From: Eubacterium sp. 1001713B170207_170306_E7 | GTDB taxonomy: Bacteria; Bacillota; Clostridia; Eubacteriales; Eubacteriaceae | DNA length: 64,000 bases | Reading direction: 5' to 3' | Assembly: GCF_015547515.1 (NCBI RefSeq) | Contig: NZ_JADMVE010000003.1 | Coordinates: forward strand, 62,001 to 126,000 | Shown here: in pieces, positions 46,064 through 54,963 of the stretch | How positions within the stretch are numbered: position 1 is the first letter of the stretch | Layout: every line of letters begins with the position of its first letter | Translations under genes and position numbers: made by a program | The notes under the pieces: model-generated | Seen by the model: the letters and a program-made list of their open reading frames with translations, nothing else | Told to the model about the DNA's origin: nothing | Database searches by the model: none

Positions 46064-47731
46064 ATGAAAAAAGCAGAAAAATTATTAGGATCAGAGATTG
46101 TCGTGCGCTGTCTCGAGGAACTGGGGGTTGAACACGTTTTCTCTTTTCCGGGCGGCGTTGTCATTCCACTTTTTGATGCTTTCTACCGGATGGATCATAC
46201 GATTACCCAGATAGAACCTTGTCATGAGCAAAATGGCGTGCATGCTGCTGATGGCTATGCGCGTGTCAGCGGGAAAGTGGGCGTGGCGATTACCACATCC
46301 GGTCCGGGAGCCACCAACGCCATCACCGGGATCGCCAATGCTTATCTGGACTCTGTGCCATTGGTGGTTTTTACCGGGCAGGTAGCCCAGTCGCTTTTGG
46401 GAAAGGATTCCTTCCAGGAAATTGATATTGTCAGTGTGACGATGCAGATTACAAAGCACAGCTTCCAGGTAAGGGACGTCTCGATGCTGGCGCCTTCTAT
46501 CTATGAGGCGTTTAATATCGCCTCCACAGGCCGGCCGGGCCCTGTTGTCATTGACATTCCCAAAGACATTTTTATGACCGAAACAGAATATGTGCCTCTG
46601 AGTGATGAACGGAAGCCAGTTAATTATTTTCCAACGCCGAGCCGTGACGCGCTGGTTCGCTCCGCTGAGTTTATTAATCGCGCAGAGCGTCCCATGATCT
46701 ACGCCGGCGGCGGTGTCTTAAAATCCGGCGCGAGTGAGGAGCTGGTCGCTTTTGCCGAAAAAGCAGGAATTCCAGTCGCCAATTCTTTGATGGGTCTGGG
46801 CTGTATCCCGAGAGATAATCCGCTTTCTCTGGGCTTTGTCGGGATGCATGGTTCTCAGGAGTGTAATCTGGCGGTCATTAATTGCGATACCCTGATCGCC
46901 ATCGGGGCCCGTTTCAGCGACCGGGTTACCGGAAATATCAACGAATTCATGCGGGATAAAAAGATTATCCATATTGATATCGACCCGACAGAATTTGAAA
47001 AGAATATTCAGGTTAATGTGCATATCCAGGCAAACATTAAGGATGTACTGCCGGCGCTTTCCAAGCTGGTAGAGGAAAAGAAACACCCGGAATGGTATAA
47101 ACAGATTGCGGAATGGCCGCTGCCTGAACCTCCGAAGGATGCGTACAATCCTAAGAATATGCTGGAGCACATCAACGATGTCTTTGATGATGCCTATGTT
47201 GTAACAGAGGTAGGCCAGCATCAGATGTGGGTAGGCCAGTATTGGCGGTTTAAGTTCCCGGGCCAGTACGTCACCTCTGGTGGACTTGGGACCATGGGCT
47301 TTGGCTTAGGTGCTGCGGTAGGCGTCCAGCTTGCCAAACCGGATAAGGATGTGATTCTGGTTGCCGGTGATGGCAGCTTCCGCATGAACTGTCAGGAGCT
47401 GATCACGGTGAAGCGCTATAATCTGCCCATCAAGATATTCCTGTTTGATAACCAGACGCTCGGTATGGTTCGCCAGTGGCAGAAGCTTTTTAATGAAAAG
47501 CGCTATGCCGAGACAGATTTAGACCAGGGCACAACGGATTATTTAAAACTGGCGGCTGCCAGCGGTATCAAGGGCTTTGAGGTTAATAGCCTTGAGGAGC
47601 TGGATGACGCGCTTGAAAAGATCAAAGACATGAAAGAGCCAGTACTTGTCCACTGTAATATTTCCAAGGAAGAGGGTGTATACCCTATGGTTCCTGCGGG
47701 AAAACCGATTGACGAAATTTACTATGAATAA
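46064..47731 (+). CDS. ilvB: Acetolactate synthase, large (catalytic) subunit
   Basis: 555 residues. FSFPGGVVIPLFDAF and EQNGVHAADGYARVSGKVGV with the catalytic Glu; GPGATNAITGIANAYLDSVPLVV; FAD-region GGGVLKSGA; ThDP motif GDGSFRMNCQELITVKRYNLPIKIFLFDNQTLGMVRQWQ. Makes acetolactate or acetohydroxybutyrate, biosynthetic type. No ilvN (regulatory subunit) follows; the next gene is unrelated. Terminator follows directly. Confidence 0.95.
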   Translation: MKKAEKLLGSEIVVRCLEELGVEHVFSFPGGVVIPLFDAFYRMDHTITQIEPCHEQNGVHAADGYARVSGKVGVAITTSGPGATNAITGIANAYLDSVPLVVFTGQVAQSLLGKDSFQEIDIVSVTMQITKHSFQVRDVSMLAPSIYEAFNIASTGRPGPVVIDIPKDIFMTETEYVPLSDERKPVNYFPTPSRDALVRSAEFINRAERPMIYAGGGVLKSGASEELVAFAEKAGIPVANSLMGLGCIPRDNPLSLGFVGMHGSQECNLAVINCDTLIAIGARFSDRVTGNINEFMRDKKIIHIDIDPTEFEKNIQVNVHIQANIKDVLPALSKLVEEKKHPEWYKQIAEWPLPEPPKDAYNPKNMLEHINDVFDDAYVVTEVGQHQMWVGQYWRFKFPGQYVTSGGLGTMGFGLGAAVGVQLAKPDKDVILVAGDGSFRMNCQELITVKRYNLPIKIFLFDNQTLGMVRQWQKLFNEKRYAETDLDQGTTDYLKLAAASGIKGFEVNSLEELDDALEKIKDMKEPVLVHCNISKEEGVYPMVPAGKPIDEIYYE

Positions 47732-47739
47732 ACATAAGT

Positions 47740-47769
47740 AGCCTCATGCTTGAATGAGGCTCTTTTTTT
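47740..47769 (+). terminator. Terminator of the ilv-leu operon
   Basis: AGCCTCAT and ATGAGGCT stem with a 6-nt loop and T7. Confidence 0.9.
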
Positions 47770-47835
47770 GCGTGGAAAACCATGAGAATATTTCGTTAAT
47801 TGTTTATAAAAAGTAAGAATGGGTATATAATGGAA

Positions 47836-47864
47836 TTGACAAAGGTTGTTTTTTAAATTAAAAT
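47836..47864 (+). promoter_or_regulatory. Promoter of the rubredoxin-flavoprotein gene
   Basis: TTGACA, 17-bp spacer, TAAAAT. Confidence 0.75.
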
Positions 47865-47923
47865 TATTCTAAAATGTTTTATAATTGAGAGTAGAAAATT
47901 AAAAGAAAGTGGTGAAAACTTTG

Positions 47924-48646
47924 AAAAAATGGAGATGCACAGTCTGCGGTTATATTCATGAAGGGGATACACCGCCGGAAGAATGCCCGATTTGCGGTGT
48001 GGGGCCGGACAAATTTGAATTAGTTGAGGAAGAAAAGCCTAAGAGATGGCGTTGTACGGTTTGCAATTACATTCATGAGGGCGATACACCGCCGGAGAAA
48101 TGCCCAATCTGTGGTGTGGGTCCAGATAAGTTTGTGCTGGTGGAGGACGAGCCAGAGGATGGTCTTTCTAAAGAAGAAAAAGATATGCTGCAGGGCCTGC
48201 TGTTTAATTTGAGCTATGGCTTGTACATCATCTCATCCAAGGAGGGCGACAAAATTAACGGTATGACCTCCAACAGCTTTATCCAGATTACCGATACGCC
48301 GCTGCGCGGCAGTGTCTGCATTAATAAAGGAACCCGCACAGCTGAAATGATCGAAAAATCCGGCGTGTTTGGCGTTTCAGTCCTTGGCCAGAATAACCAT
48401 GACCTGGTAACACATTTTGGTTTTCAGAGTGGACACACCGTAGACAAGTTTAAGAATGTATCTTACATCACAGGTGAAAAAACAGGTTGTCCTGGCCTGC
48501 CGGGTACCCTTTGCTTTATCGAGCTGGAGGTTGAAAAAGTGGTTGATCTCGGCACGCACAATATGTTTATCGGTAAGGTAGTTGGCGGTGAGGCTTTTCA
48601 TAAAGCAGAACCGATGACCTACGCCTATTACCGGGCGACGCGCTAA
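47924..48646 (+). CDS. Tandem rubredoxin-like domains fused to a flavin reductase domain
   Basis: About 240 residues, probably from the TTG at 47924 (MKKWRC); a GTG at 47909 is possible. Two near-identical iron-site modules, each CTVC-x-YIHEGDTPP-CPICGVGPDKF, occupy 1-80. They are followed by a flavin reductase/FMN-binding domain (about 95-240) with NGMTSNSFIQITDTPLRGSVCINK and CPGLPGTLCFIELEVEKVVDLGTHNMFIGKV. Resembles the high-molecular-weight rubredoxin of acetogens, used for electron transfer to oxygen- or NO-detoxifying flavodiiron enzymes, but with the rubredoxin part N-terminal and duplicated. Single gene. Confidence 0.88.
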   Translation, partial: KKWRCTVCGYIHEGDTPPEECPICGVGPDKFELVEEEKPKRWRCTVCNYIHEGDTPPEKCPICGVGPDKFVLVEDEPEDGLSKEEKDMLQGLLFNLSYGLYIISSKEGDKINGMTSNSFIQITDTPLRGSVCINKGTRTAEMIEKSGVFGVSVLGQNNHDLVTHFGFQSGHTVDKFKNVSYITGEKTGCPGLPGTLCFIELEVEKVVDLGTHNMFIGKVVGGEAFHKAEPMTYAYYRATR

Positions 48647-48655
48647 AATAATTAT

Positions 48656-48684
48656 AAATCCGCCATGCTGGCGGATTTTTTTTA
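48656..48684 (+). terminator. Terminator of the rubredoxin-flavoprotein gene
   Basis: AAATCCGCC and GGCGGATTT with a 5-nt loop and T8. Confidence 0.92.
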
Positions 48685-48713
48685 TTGACATTAAACCAGT
48701 TTAAATTTATAAT
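48685..48713 (+). promoter_or_regulatory. Consensus promoter of the MATE gene
   Basis: TTGACA, 17-bp spacer, TATAAT; abuts the preceding terminator on one side and the operator on the other. Confidence 0.9.
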
Positions 48714-48732
48714 TAGTTTCGTATGAAACTAA
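48713..48732. promoter_or_regulatory. Perfect operator palindrome at the MATE promoter
   Basis: TTAGTTTC-gtat-GAAACTAA, 8-bp arms, starting at the last base of the -10 and covering the transcription start. Fits a MarR- or TetR-type repressor that releases the exporter gene when a ligand binds. Confidence 0.75.
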
Positions 48733-48765
48733 TCGTTGGATATTTTTAACAAGAGAGGAGAGAGT

Positions 48766-50178
48766 ATGTCGGAAGAAATGATTGAAAATCGGGACAGCTC
48801 GTATTTTGCGACTGAGCGTATTGGAAAGCTCATCGCCAAATTTGCGGTTCCCTGTGTTGTGTCAATGCTGGTAAATGCCCTTTATAATATTGTCGATCAG
48901 ATATTTATCGGCCAGGGCGTGGGATATCTCGGGAATGCTGCTACAAATGTGGCCTTTCCCCTGGTGACTATTTCTTTGGCCATTGCGCTGCTCATCGGCG
49001 ATGGCTGCGCGGCTTATTTCAGCTTAAAGCTGGGTCAGGGAAAAAATGAGGAGGCAGCCAGAGGTGTTGGCAATGCGATCTCAATGCTGACCTTGGCGGG
49101 AATTCTTTTTTTTGTGTTTGGGATGCTTTTATTAAAGCCGATGCTTCATTTGTTCGGTGCAACGGAAACTGTTTTTCCTTATGCTGAAGCTTATACACGC
49201 ATTATTATTATCGGGCTTCCTTTTGTGCTGGTCGGTGCGGGGTTGAACTCTGTCGTTCGGGCAGACGGAAGTCCGCGGTTTTCCATGATCGCGATGATTG
49301 TGGGGGCGGTTATTAATACCATTCTGGACCCGATCTTTATTTTTATTTTTGGATGGGGTGTAGCGGGCGCCGCCTTTGCGACGATTCTGGGCCAGATCGC
49401 TACCTTTGTTATTACCATGTTTTATCTGGTGCGTTTCAAGAACATTACCTTAAAAAAGGAGTACTTGAAACTAAAGGGGAAAATCTGCAAAATGGTCTGC
49501 TCGCTCGGGATCTCGAGCTGTGTTAACCAGCTGGCCGTCACAGTGGTGGTGATTGTCACCAACAATGTGTTGGCGTACTATGGCGCAATGTCACCATATG
49601 GGGCTGAGATTCCTTTATCGGCCATTGGAATTGTTATGAAGGTAAACCAGATACTGATGTCAATTCTTATTGGTATCGGCGTGGGTTCACAGCCGATCAT
49701 CGGTTATAATTATGGCGCACAGAATTATGAACGGGTGAAAAAAACCTTTTTTATGTCGGCGGGAATTGCCACGGTGTTCGCCTGTATCGGTTTTGTTTTA
49801 TTTCAATTCTGCACACAGGGGATCGTTAATATCTTTGGGCAGGAGGACGCACTGTACAATGATTTTGCCCTCAGGACCTTCCGCGTGTTTCTGGCAGTTT
49901 GTTTTCTGAATGGTTTTCAGATGGTGACCTCGATATTTTTCCAGGCCATCGGCAAGCCGCTAAAGGCTACTTTGATTTCACTTTCAAGGCAGATTCTTTT
50001 CCTTTTGCCGTTGTTTGTTATTCTTCCTGCGTTTACAGGTGTCACCGGCGCTTTATACGCTGGTCCGATTGCGGATGCTATGGCTTTTCTACTTGCTTTG
50101 GTTTTGGTTATGTTTGAAATGAAACACTTGAATTTATTGGTAAAAACAGGTAAACTAGAGTTAGAAACCAATGAATAA
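48766..50178 (+). CDS. MATE family multidrug efflux transporter
   Basis: 470 residues from the ATG at 48766 (GAGGAGAGAG). Twelve helices in two MATE halves: KFAVPCVVSMLVNALYNIVDQIFIG and, in the second half, GISSCVNQLAV...NQILMSILIGIGVGSQPIIGYNYGAQ. The latter is the conserved MatE block. Intact, unlike the frameshifted copy at 14.5 kb. The cytidylate-kinase-like gene follows after 14 bp. Confidence 0.93.
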   Translation: MSEEMIENRDSSYFATERIGKLIAKFAVPCVVSMLVNALYNIVDQIFIGQGVGYLGNAATNVAFPLVTISLAIALLIGDGCAAYFSLKLGQGKNEEAARGVGNAISMLTLAGILFFVFGMLLLKPMLHLFGATETVFPYAEAYTRIIIIGLPFVLVGAGLNSVVRADGSPRFSMIAMIVGAVINTILDPIFIFIFGWGVAGAAFATILGQIATFVITMFYLVRFKNITLKKEYLKLKGKICKMVCSLGISSCVNQLAVTVVVIVTNNVLAYYGAMSPYGAEIPLSAIGIVMKVNQILMSILIGIGVGSQPIIGYNYGAQNYERVKKTFFMSAGIATVFACIGFVLFQFCTQGIVNIFGQEDALYNDFALRTFRVFLAVCFLNGFQMVTSIFFQAIGKPLKATLISLSRQILFLLPLFVILPAFTGVTGALYAGPIADAMAFLLALVLVMFEMKHLNLLVKTGKLELETNE

Positions 50179-50192
50179 AGGGGGAAGCAAAC

Positions 50193-50834
50193 ATGAGTGA
50201 ACGTATTATTATAACCATTGCCCGCCAGTTTGGCAGCGGTGGAAGAAACATTGGAAAGAAGCTGGCAAAGGCACTGGATATTCCGTTTTACGATCAGGAG
50301 CTTATTGACGAGGGCGCTAAGGAAAGCGGGATTAATCCGGAAATGGTTAAGGACCTGGAAGAAACACCGACCAATTCTTTGTTGTACTCCATTGCGACCA
50401 GCTCATTCTTTGGTGCAGGACATTTTTCACCAACGGTTGAGCTGCCAATGACCGACCGTTTGTTTTTAGCCCAGTCTGACGTTATCCGGAAATTTGCCGC
50501 CGAAGGCTCCTGCGTGATTGTGGGGCGCTGTGCCAACTATGTTCTCAGGGATGACGAGGATACGGTGGATGTTTTTATTCACCGTGATTTTGAAGAGCGC
50601 GTGAATCAGGTATCTAAAATTTATGATTTGAATTTGAAAAAGTCAGAGGAAACCGTTAAGAAGATTGATAAAAGGCGGAGTAATTATTACAGCTATTATT
50701 CAGACAAAAAATGGGGTCAGGCCGATAATTATGACCTGTGCCTGAACAGCGGTGCTTTAGGCGAAGACAGCTGTGTGGATATTATCAAAGCCTTCATTGA
50801 AAAACGGAATATACGTAAAAGAGCAAGAGGTTAA
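50193..50834 (+). CDS. Cytidylate kinase-like protein
   Basis: 213 residues. P-loop ITIARQFGSGGRNIGKKLAKAL at 7-28 followed by IPFYDQELIDEGAKESG. Later VIVGRCANYVLRDDEDTVDVFIH and KKIDKRRSNYYSYYSDKKWG match the cytidylate_kin2 family. These proteins resemble CMP kinase, but their substrate is not established. Cotranscribed with the MATE gene. Confidence 0.88.
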   Translation: MSERIIITIARQFGSGGRNIGKKLAKALDIPFYDQELIDEGAKESGINPEMVKDLEETPTNSLLYSIATSSFFGAGHFSPTVELPMTDRLFLAQSDVIRKFAAEGSCVIVGRCANYVLRDDEDTVDVFIHRDFEERVNQVSKIYDLNLKKSEETVKKIDKRRSNYYSYYSDKKWGQADNYDLCLNSGALGEDSCVDIIKAFIEKRNIRKRARG

Positions 50835-50844
50835 AAACCTTTGC

Positions 50845-50880
50845 GCCCATTGGATTTTCCAATGGGCTTTTTTATTTTTT
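50845..50880 (+). terminator. Terminator of the MATE operon
   Basis: GCCCATTGG and CCAATGGGC stem, 5-nt loop, T-rich tail of 13 nt. Confidence 0.92.
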
Positions 50881-50945
50881 GGGTATAAAGGAAATATGGA
50901 GTCAAAACAAAAAAAGCTTTTATGAAAACGTGACATTTTAGAGCC

Positions 50946-50988
50946 TTAACCTGATCGTAATACGCCCTTAACATGGGTTCGCTATAAT
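50946..50988 (+). promoter_or_regulatory. Upstream Pho-box-like repeats with -10
   Basis: TTAACC at 50946 and TTAACA at 50968 are 22 bp apart (two helical turns), with TATAAT at 50983-50988. Looks like a first PhoP-dependent promoter in the 364-bp gap before pstS. Between here and 51090 I see nothing further. Confidence 0.5.
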
Positions 50989-51089
50989 GAAGGAGTCCTG
51001 AAGAGAAAAATAAGAGCGTGATCAGACGAAGCGGGGCAGTCTTAAGGCAAAAAACACGTTATGACTGGCTGGAATATAAACGGTGCGAT

Positions 51090-51117
51090 TTAACCTGATT
51101 TTAACATTGGTTTAACA
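51090..51117 (+). promoter_or_regulatory. Pho box: three TTAACA-type direct repeats
   Basis: TTAACC (51090), TTAACA (51101), TTAACA (51112), exactly 11 bp apart, as in Firmicute PhoP-binding sites. A CATAAT -10 candidate lies about 40 bp downstream. Indicates phosphate-starvation induction of pstSCAB-phoU. Confidence 0.8.
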
Positions 51118-51198
51118 TTCTTTGCACGAATCTGGCGGCTTTCTTTGATATGATTACCATAATGTTAAATTTAGGTTAATCGTGAAGGAGAATGAATA

Positions 51199-52035
51199 AT
51201 GAAAAAATCTTTGTCTTGGACGGCGGCATTGATGGTTTTAATCCTGCTGGCTTTTGCACTTTCCGGCTGCGGCAATGAGGAAACGCCCGTCGGTTTAAGT
51301 GAAATTTCGGGAGAAATTAATGGCGGTGGTTCCACCTCTGTTCAAAAAATTATCGACGCCGAAGGCGCGGAGTTTGGGGCCCTGCATCCAGCGGTAAAGT
51401 TTACCTACAGTGGGACAGGCTCATCCGACGGCATCAAAAACGCGGCGAATGGAACCTATTCCTTCGGCTGTGCCTCCAGAGAGCTCAAGGCGCCTGAACA
51501 GGAAGGCCTGACAGAGCTGATATTTGCCTATGACGGAATTGCGGTGATTGTCAATGATAAGAATCCTGTGGAAAACCTGACAAAGGATCAGATTAAAGGT
51601 ATCTATACCGGGAAGATTACCAACTGGAAGGAAGTTGGCGGCGCGGACCGCCCCATCGCGGTGGTATCGAGAGAGGACGGCGCCGGAACGCGGACAGCGG
51701 TTGAAGAGCTTTTAGATTTTACGGAACAGCTGAAGCCCAGCGCTACGGTTAAGGAGGGCAACGGAAATGTCCAGTCTACGGTCGCGGCCAACCCCAATGC
51801 CATCGGCTATGTTTCCATCACCTTTGTTGACCGTTCGGTTAAGCCCCTGATGGTGGATGATGTGGAGGCAACCATGGACAATGTGTTAAATAAAAGCTAT
51901 GGTCTGTCACGGCCATTTCTGGCGCTTTATAATGAAAAAAACATCACTCCACAGACCAGGGCCTTTCTCGACTTTATCATGACAGATGAAGGACAGACCA
52001 TTGTGGAAAAAAATGGCGGAATCAGCGTGAGGTAG
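51199..52035 (+). CDS. pstS: Phosphate ABC transporter, phosphate-binding lipoprotein
   Basis: 278 residues. Signal peptide and lipobox ALSGC (Cys about 24). Phosphate-binding motifs GGGSTSVQKI, YSGTGSSDGIKNA, and SREDGAGTRTAVEELL, then IGYVSI. Captures phosphate outside the membrane. First gene of the operon, behind the Pho box. Confidence 0.96.
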   Translation: MKKSLSWTAALMVLILLAFALSGCGNEETPVGLSEISGEINGGGSTSVQKIIDAEGAEFGALHPAVKFTYSGTGSSDGIKNAANGTYSFGCASRELKAPEQEGLTELIFAYDGIAVIVNDKNPVENLTKDQIKGIYTGKITNWKEVGGADRPIAVVSREDGAGTRTAVEELLDFTEQLKPSATVKEGNGNVQSTVAANPNAIGYVSITFVDRSVKPLMVDDVEATMDNVLNKSYGLSRPFLALYNEKNITPQTRAFLDFIMTDEGQTIVEKNGGISVR

Positions 52036-52083
52036 CATTCTGCTTTTTAAATAAAATTCTTTAAAGAAAGTGAGATCATTTAC

Positions 52084-52965
52084 TTGGAAGAAAAGAAACA
52101 AACCAAAGTAGGCGAGAAAGTTGTTGAAAAGATTTTTTTACTTTGCGCCCTTGTATCGATCATCAGCGTCGTTACCATTACCATTTACGTATTTGTCAAC
52201 GGGCTGCAGCCTTTTGTGAACGGCTCATACTCCTTCTGGAAGTTCATTTCCGGCACAGAATGGCGGCCCGGGTCCGATATGTATGGTGTTTTTTACATGA
52301 TCGTCGGTTCAATTTACGCCACCTTGGGAGCCATTGTCATTGGCGTGCCTATCGCGCTGTTAACGGCGGTATTTATCTCTGAGCTGGCAGGTACGCGGAT
52401 TGGAAAAATCGTCCGTTTCGCGGTTGAGCTGCTGGCCGGAATTCCCTCCGTGCTGTATGGTGTTTTTGGGCTTGGGATCATTGTCCCCTATGTGTTAAAA
52501 GTTTCTCCCATGGCTCAGGGTGAATCGCTCCTGGCGACGATCATTGTTTTAGCGGTCATGATCCTGCCAACCGTGGTCAGTATCTCCGAAACCTCCATAT
52601 CCGCGGTTCCCGAAGCGTACCGTGAGGGTTCTTTGGCCCTTGGCGCGTCCAAGATTCAGACAATCTTCAAGGTGATTATCCCGGCGGCTAAATCGGGGAT
52701 TATCACAGGCATTATTCTGGGGATCGGGCGGGCCATTGGGGAAACCATGGCAGTTATGCTGGTATGTGGTAACCCCATTGCGGGCATACCGACCAGCATT
52801 TTTGACCAGATAAGGCCGTTAACCACGAACATCGCCCTTGAGATGGGCTACGCCTCCGGTGTGCATCAGCAGCTTCTGTTCTCAACCGGTGTGGTTCTGT
52901 TTGTATTTATTATGATCATCAATTTTATTGTGAATAAATTTGTCGAATCGAAAATTGGAGGCTGA
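52084..52965 (+). CDS. pstC: Phosphate ABC transporter, permease PstC
   Basis: 293 residues from a TTG (MEEKKQTKVGEK) at 52084. Six helices; family blocks GTEWRPGSDMYGVFYMIVGS, ELLAGIPSVLYGVFGL and the coupling motif [31 protein letters not shown]. One half of the transmembrane channel. Confidence 0.95.
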   Translation: MEEKKQTKVGEKVVEKIFLLCALVSIISVVTITIYVFVNGLQPFVNGSYSFWKFISGTEWRPGSDMYGVFYMIVGSIYATLGAIVIGVPIALLTAVFISELAGTRIGKIVRFAVELLAGIPSVLYGVFGLGIIVPYVLKVSPMAQGESLLATIIVLAVMILPTVVSISETSISAVPEAYREGSLALGASKIQTIFKVIIPAAKSGIITGIILGIGRAIGETMAVMLVCGNPIAGIPTSIFDQIRPLTTNIALEMGYASGVHQQLLFSTGVVLFVFIMIINFIVNKFVESKIGG

Positions 52966-52970
52966 GGACC

Positions 52971-54176
52971 ATGAGCAGAAAAGTAAAAGACAATTGCGTA
53001 AAAGGAATTATCTACGCGGCCACAGCCATTACACTGGGTATTTTGCTCTTTATTATTGGTTTTATCTTTGTCAAGGGAATCGGTATGGTGGACTGGAACT
53101 TTATCACCCGCGATTTTAACGATAAGGTGGGCTACCAGATAGCGGAAAAGAAAGAAGTGCCGCTCTCGATTAATAAGGCGGATCTTTTGGCAAAATCGGA
53201 TTACTATAAAAAATATGAAACACCGGACGGCGAGCCGCTCTATATCGAGTCTCTGGGAGCCGCCATTATGAAGGTTGATTATTCAAAGCGAAACGACCAG
53301 CATAAGCAGGTGATTTTCAGTTATATTGAAAAAGACTCAAGCCTCAATACCACGAAGGACACCACCGGAAAGGGCACATCGGTTAAGACCGACTATGTGC
53401 TTGAAAGTGTGGACGGCACCGATGTGGAGGAGCTGTCGCTTCAGGAAATCGCCCAGCTGGTTGATGATGGCGGCAGTACGGTCAAGCTGAAGGTGGTCAA
53501 TCCGGGGGGCGGTATTTTCAGCAATATTATCACGACATTGTACATGGTGTTTCTGTCGTTGATCATTGCGCTGCCGATTGGTATTTTGGCGGCCATTTAC
53601 ATGACCGAATACGCCAAGCCCGGACGGCTGGTCAATGCGATTCGGTTTGCGACCGAATGCCTGTCGGGGATTCCATCCATTATTTTCGGCCTCTTCGGCA
53701 TGGCGTTTTTCGTGGTCGCCCTGAAATTTCAGATATCCTTACTGTCGGGGAGCTTAACGGTGGCAATCATTCTGCTTCCTGTAATCATACGAAGCACAGA
53801 GGAAGCGCTTAAAACTGTTCCGGTCAGCTACCGCGAGGGCTCGCTGGCTCTGGGAGCGACCAAGCTGCAGACGGTGTTCAGGGTGGTGCTGCCATCCGCA
53901 GTTCCCGGCATTGTCACCGCGGTGCTCCTGAGTATTGGCCGTGTGATCGGCGAATCTGCAGCGCTGCTGCTTACCGCCGGCACGGTTGCACAGATTCCGG
54001 GAACCCTGTTTTCACCGGGAAGCACATTGACGGTTCAGGCCTACTATGTGGCGAAAGAAGAAGGAAATATCGAACTGGCCTGCGCCATTGGTATTATCAT
54101 TGTGTTGATTGTCATTGTATTGAATATTTTATCAAGACTGGCAGCGGACAAGCTGGATGTTGCCCATAAAAAATAG
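52971..54176 (+). CDS. pstA: Phosphate ABC transporter, permease PstA with a PDZ-like insertion
   Basis: 401 residues versus about 280-300 usual for PstA. Helix 1 is at 13-35. A soluble stretch of roughly 130 residues (about 50-180) then interrupts before helix 2. The last part of the insertion, [35 protein letters not shown], has the look of a PDZ peptide-binding fold. The remainder is canonical: [16 protein letters not shown] and [31 protein letters not shown]. By topology the insertion should face outside the membrane. 5 bp after pstC. Confidence 0.92.
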   Translation: MSRKVKDNCVKGIIYAATAITLGILLFIIGFIFVKGIGMVDWNFITRDFNDKVGYQIAEKKEVPLSINKADLLAKSDYYKKYETPDGEPLYIESLGAAIMKVDYSKRNDQHKQVIFSYIEKDSSLNTTKDTTGKGTSVKTDYVLESVDGTDVEELSLQEIAQLVDDGGSTVKLKVVNPGGGIFSNIITTLYMVFLSLIIALPIGILAAIYMTEYAKPGRLVNAIRFATECLSGIPSIIFGLFGMAFFVVALKFQISLLSGSLTVAIILLPVIIRSTEEALKTVPVSYREGSLALGATKLQTVFRVVLPSAVPGIVTAVLLSIGRVIGESAALLLTAGTVAQIPGTLFSPGSTLTVQAYYVAKEEGNIELACAIGIIIVLIVIVLNILSRLAADKLDVAHKK

Positions 54177-54187
54177 ACGAGGTTAAA

Positions 54188-54949
54188 ATGGATAAGAAGA
54201 AAAAATTTGATGTGAAGGATCTGGATTTGTACTATGGTGATTTTCAGGCCTTGAAAAAAATCAATATTGATATTTATGAAAATGAAGTAACCGCTTTTAT
54301 TGGTCCGTCGGGCTGTGGCAAATCCACGTTTTTGCGCTGCCTGAACCGCATGAACGACCTTATCGATTCGGTTCGTATTGAGGGGACGCTGAATTTTGAC
54401 GGCAAAAATATCTATGAAAAGAACACCGATGTCATTCAGCTCAGAACAAAGGTGGGCATGGTTTTTCAAAAGCCCAACCCGTTTCCGATGAGTATCTATG
54501 ATAATATTGCCTATGGCCCGAAATGCCAGGGCTTGAAAGATAAGAAAAAACTTGATAAAATTGTACACGACAGTCTGGTGGCCGCGGCTCTGTGGGACGA
54601 GGTGAGCGACCGGCTTAACAAGTCTGCCTTGGGCCTTTCCGGCGGACAGCAGCAGCGTCTGTGTATCGCCCGGACCATTGCCATGCAGCCGGAGGTTATT
54701 TTGATGGATGAGCCTACCTCGGCCCTGGACCCGATCGCGACTTCAAAGATTGAAGACCTGATGGAGGAGCTTAAAAAGGAATATACCATCATCATCGTCA
54801 CACACTCCATGCAGCAGGCCGCCAGAATTTCGGACAGAACGGCGTTCTTTCTGATGGGAGAAATTATTGAATATAATGAAACGAATACCATTTTCATGAA
54901 TCCGGAAGATAAACGGACTGAAGATTATATTACCGGACGATTCGGTTGA
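54188..54949 (+). CDS. pstB: Phosphate ABC transporter, ATP-binding protein
   Basis: 253 residues. Walker [10 protein letters not shown] with [12 protein letters not shown]-loop [22 protein letters not shown], signature [16 protein letters not shown], Walker [15 protein letters not shown]. The PNPFPMSI stretch is diagnostic of PstB. Confidence 0.97.
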   Translation: MDKKKKFDVKDLDLYYGDFQALKKINIDIYENEVTAFIGPSGCGKSTFLRCLNRMNDLIDSVRIEGTLNFDGKNIYEKNTDVIQLRTKVGMVFQKPNPFPMSIYDNIAYGPKCQGLKDKKKLDKIVHDSLVAAALWDEVSDRLNKSALGLSGGQQQRLCIARTIAMQPEVILMDEPTSALDPIATSKIEDLMEELKKEYTIIIVTHSMQQAARISDRTAFFLMGEIIEYNETNTIFMNPEDKRTEDYITGRFG

Positions 54950-54963
54950 TAAAGGAGCAAACC

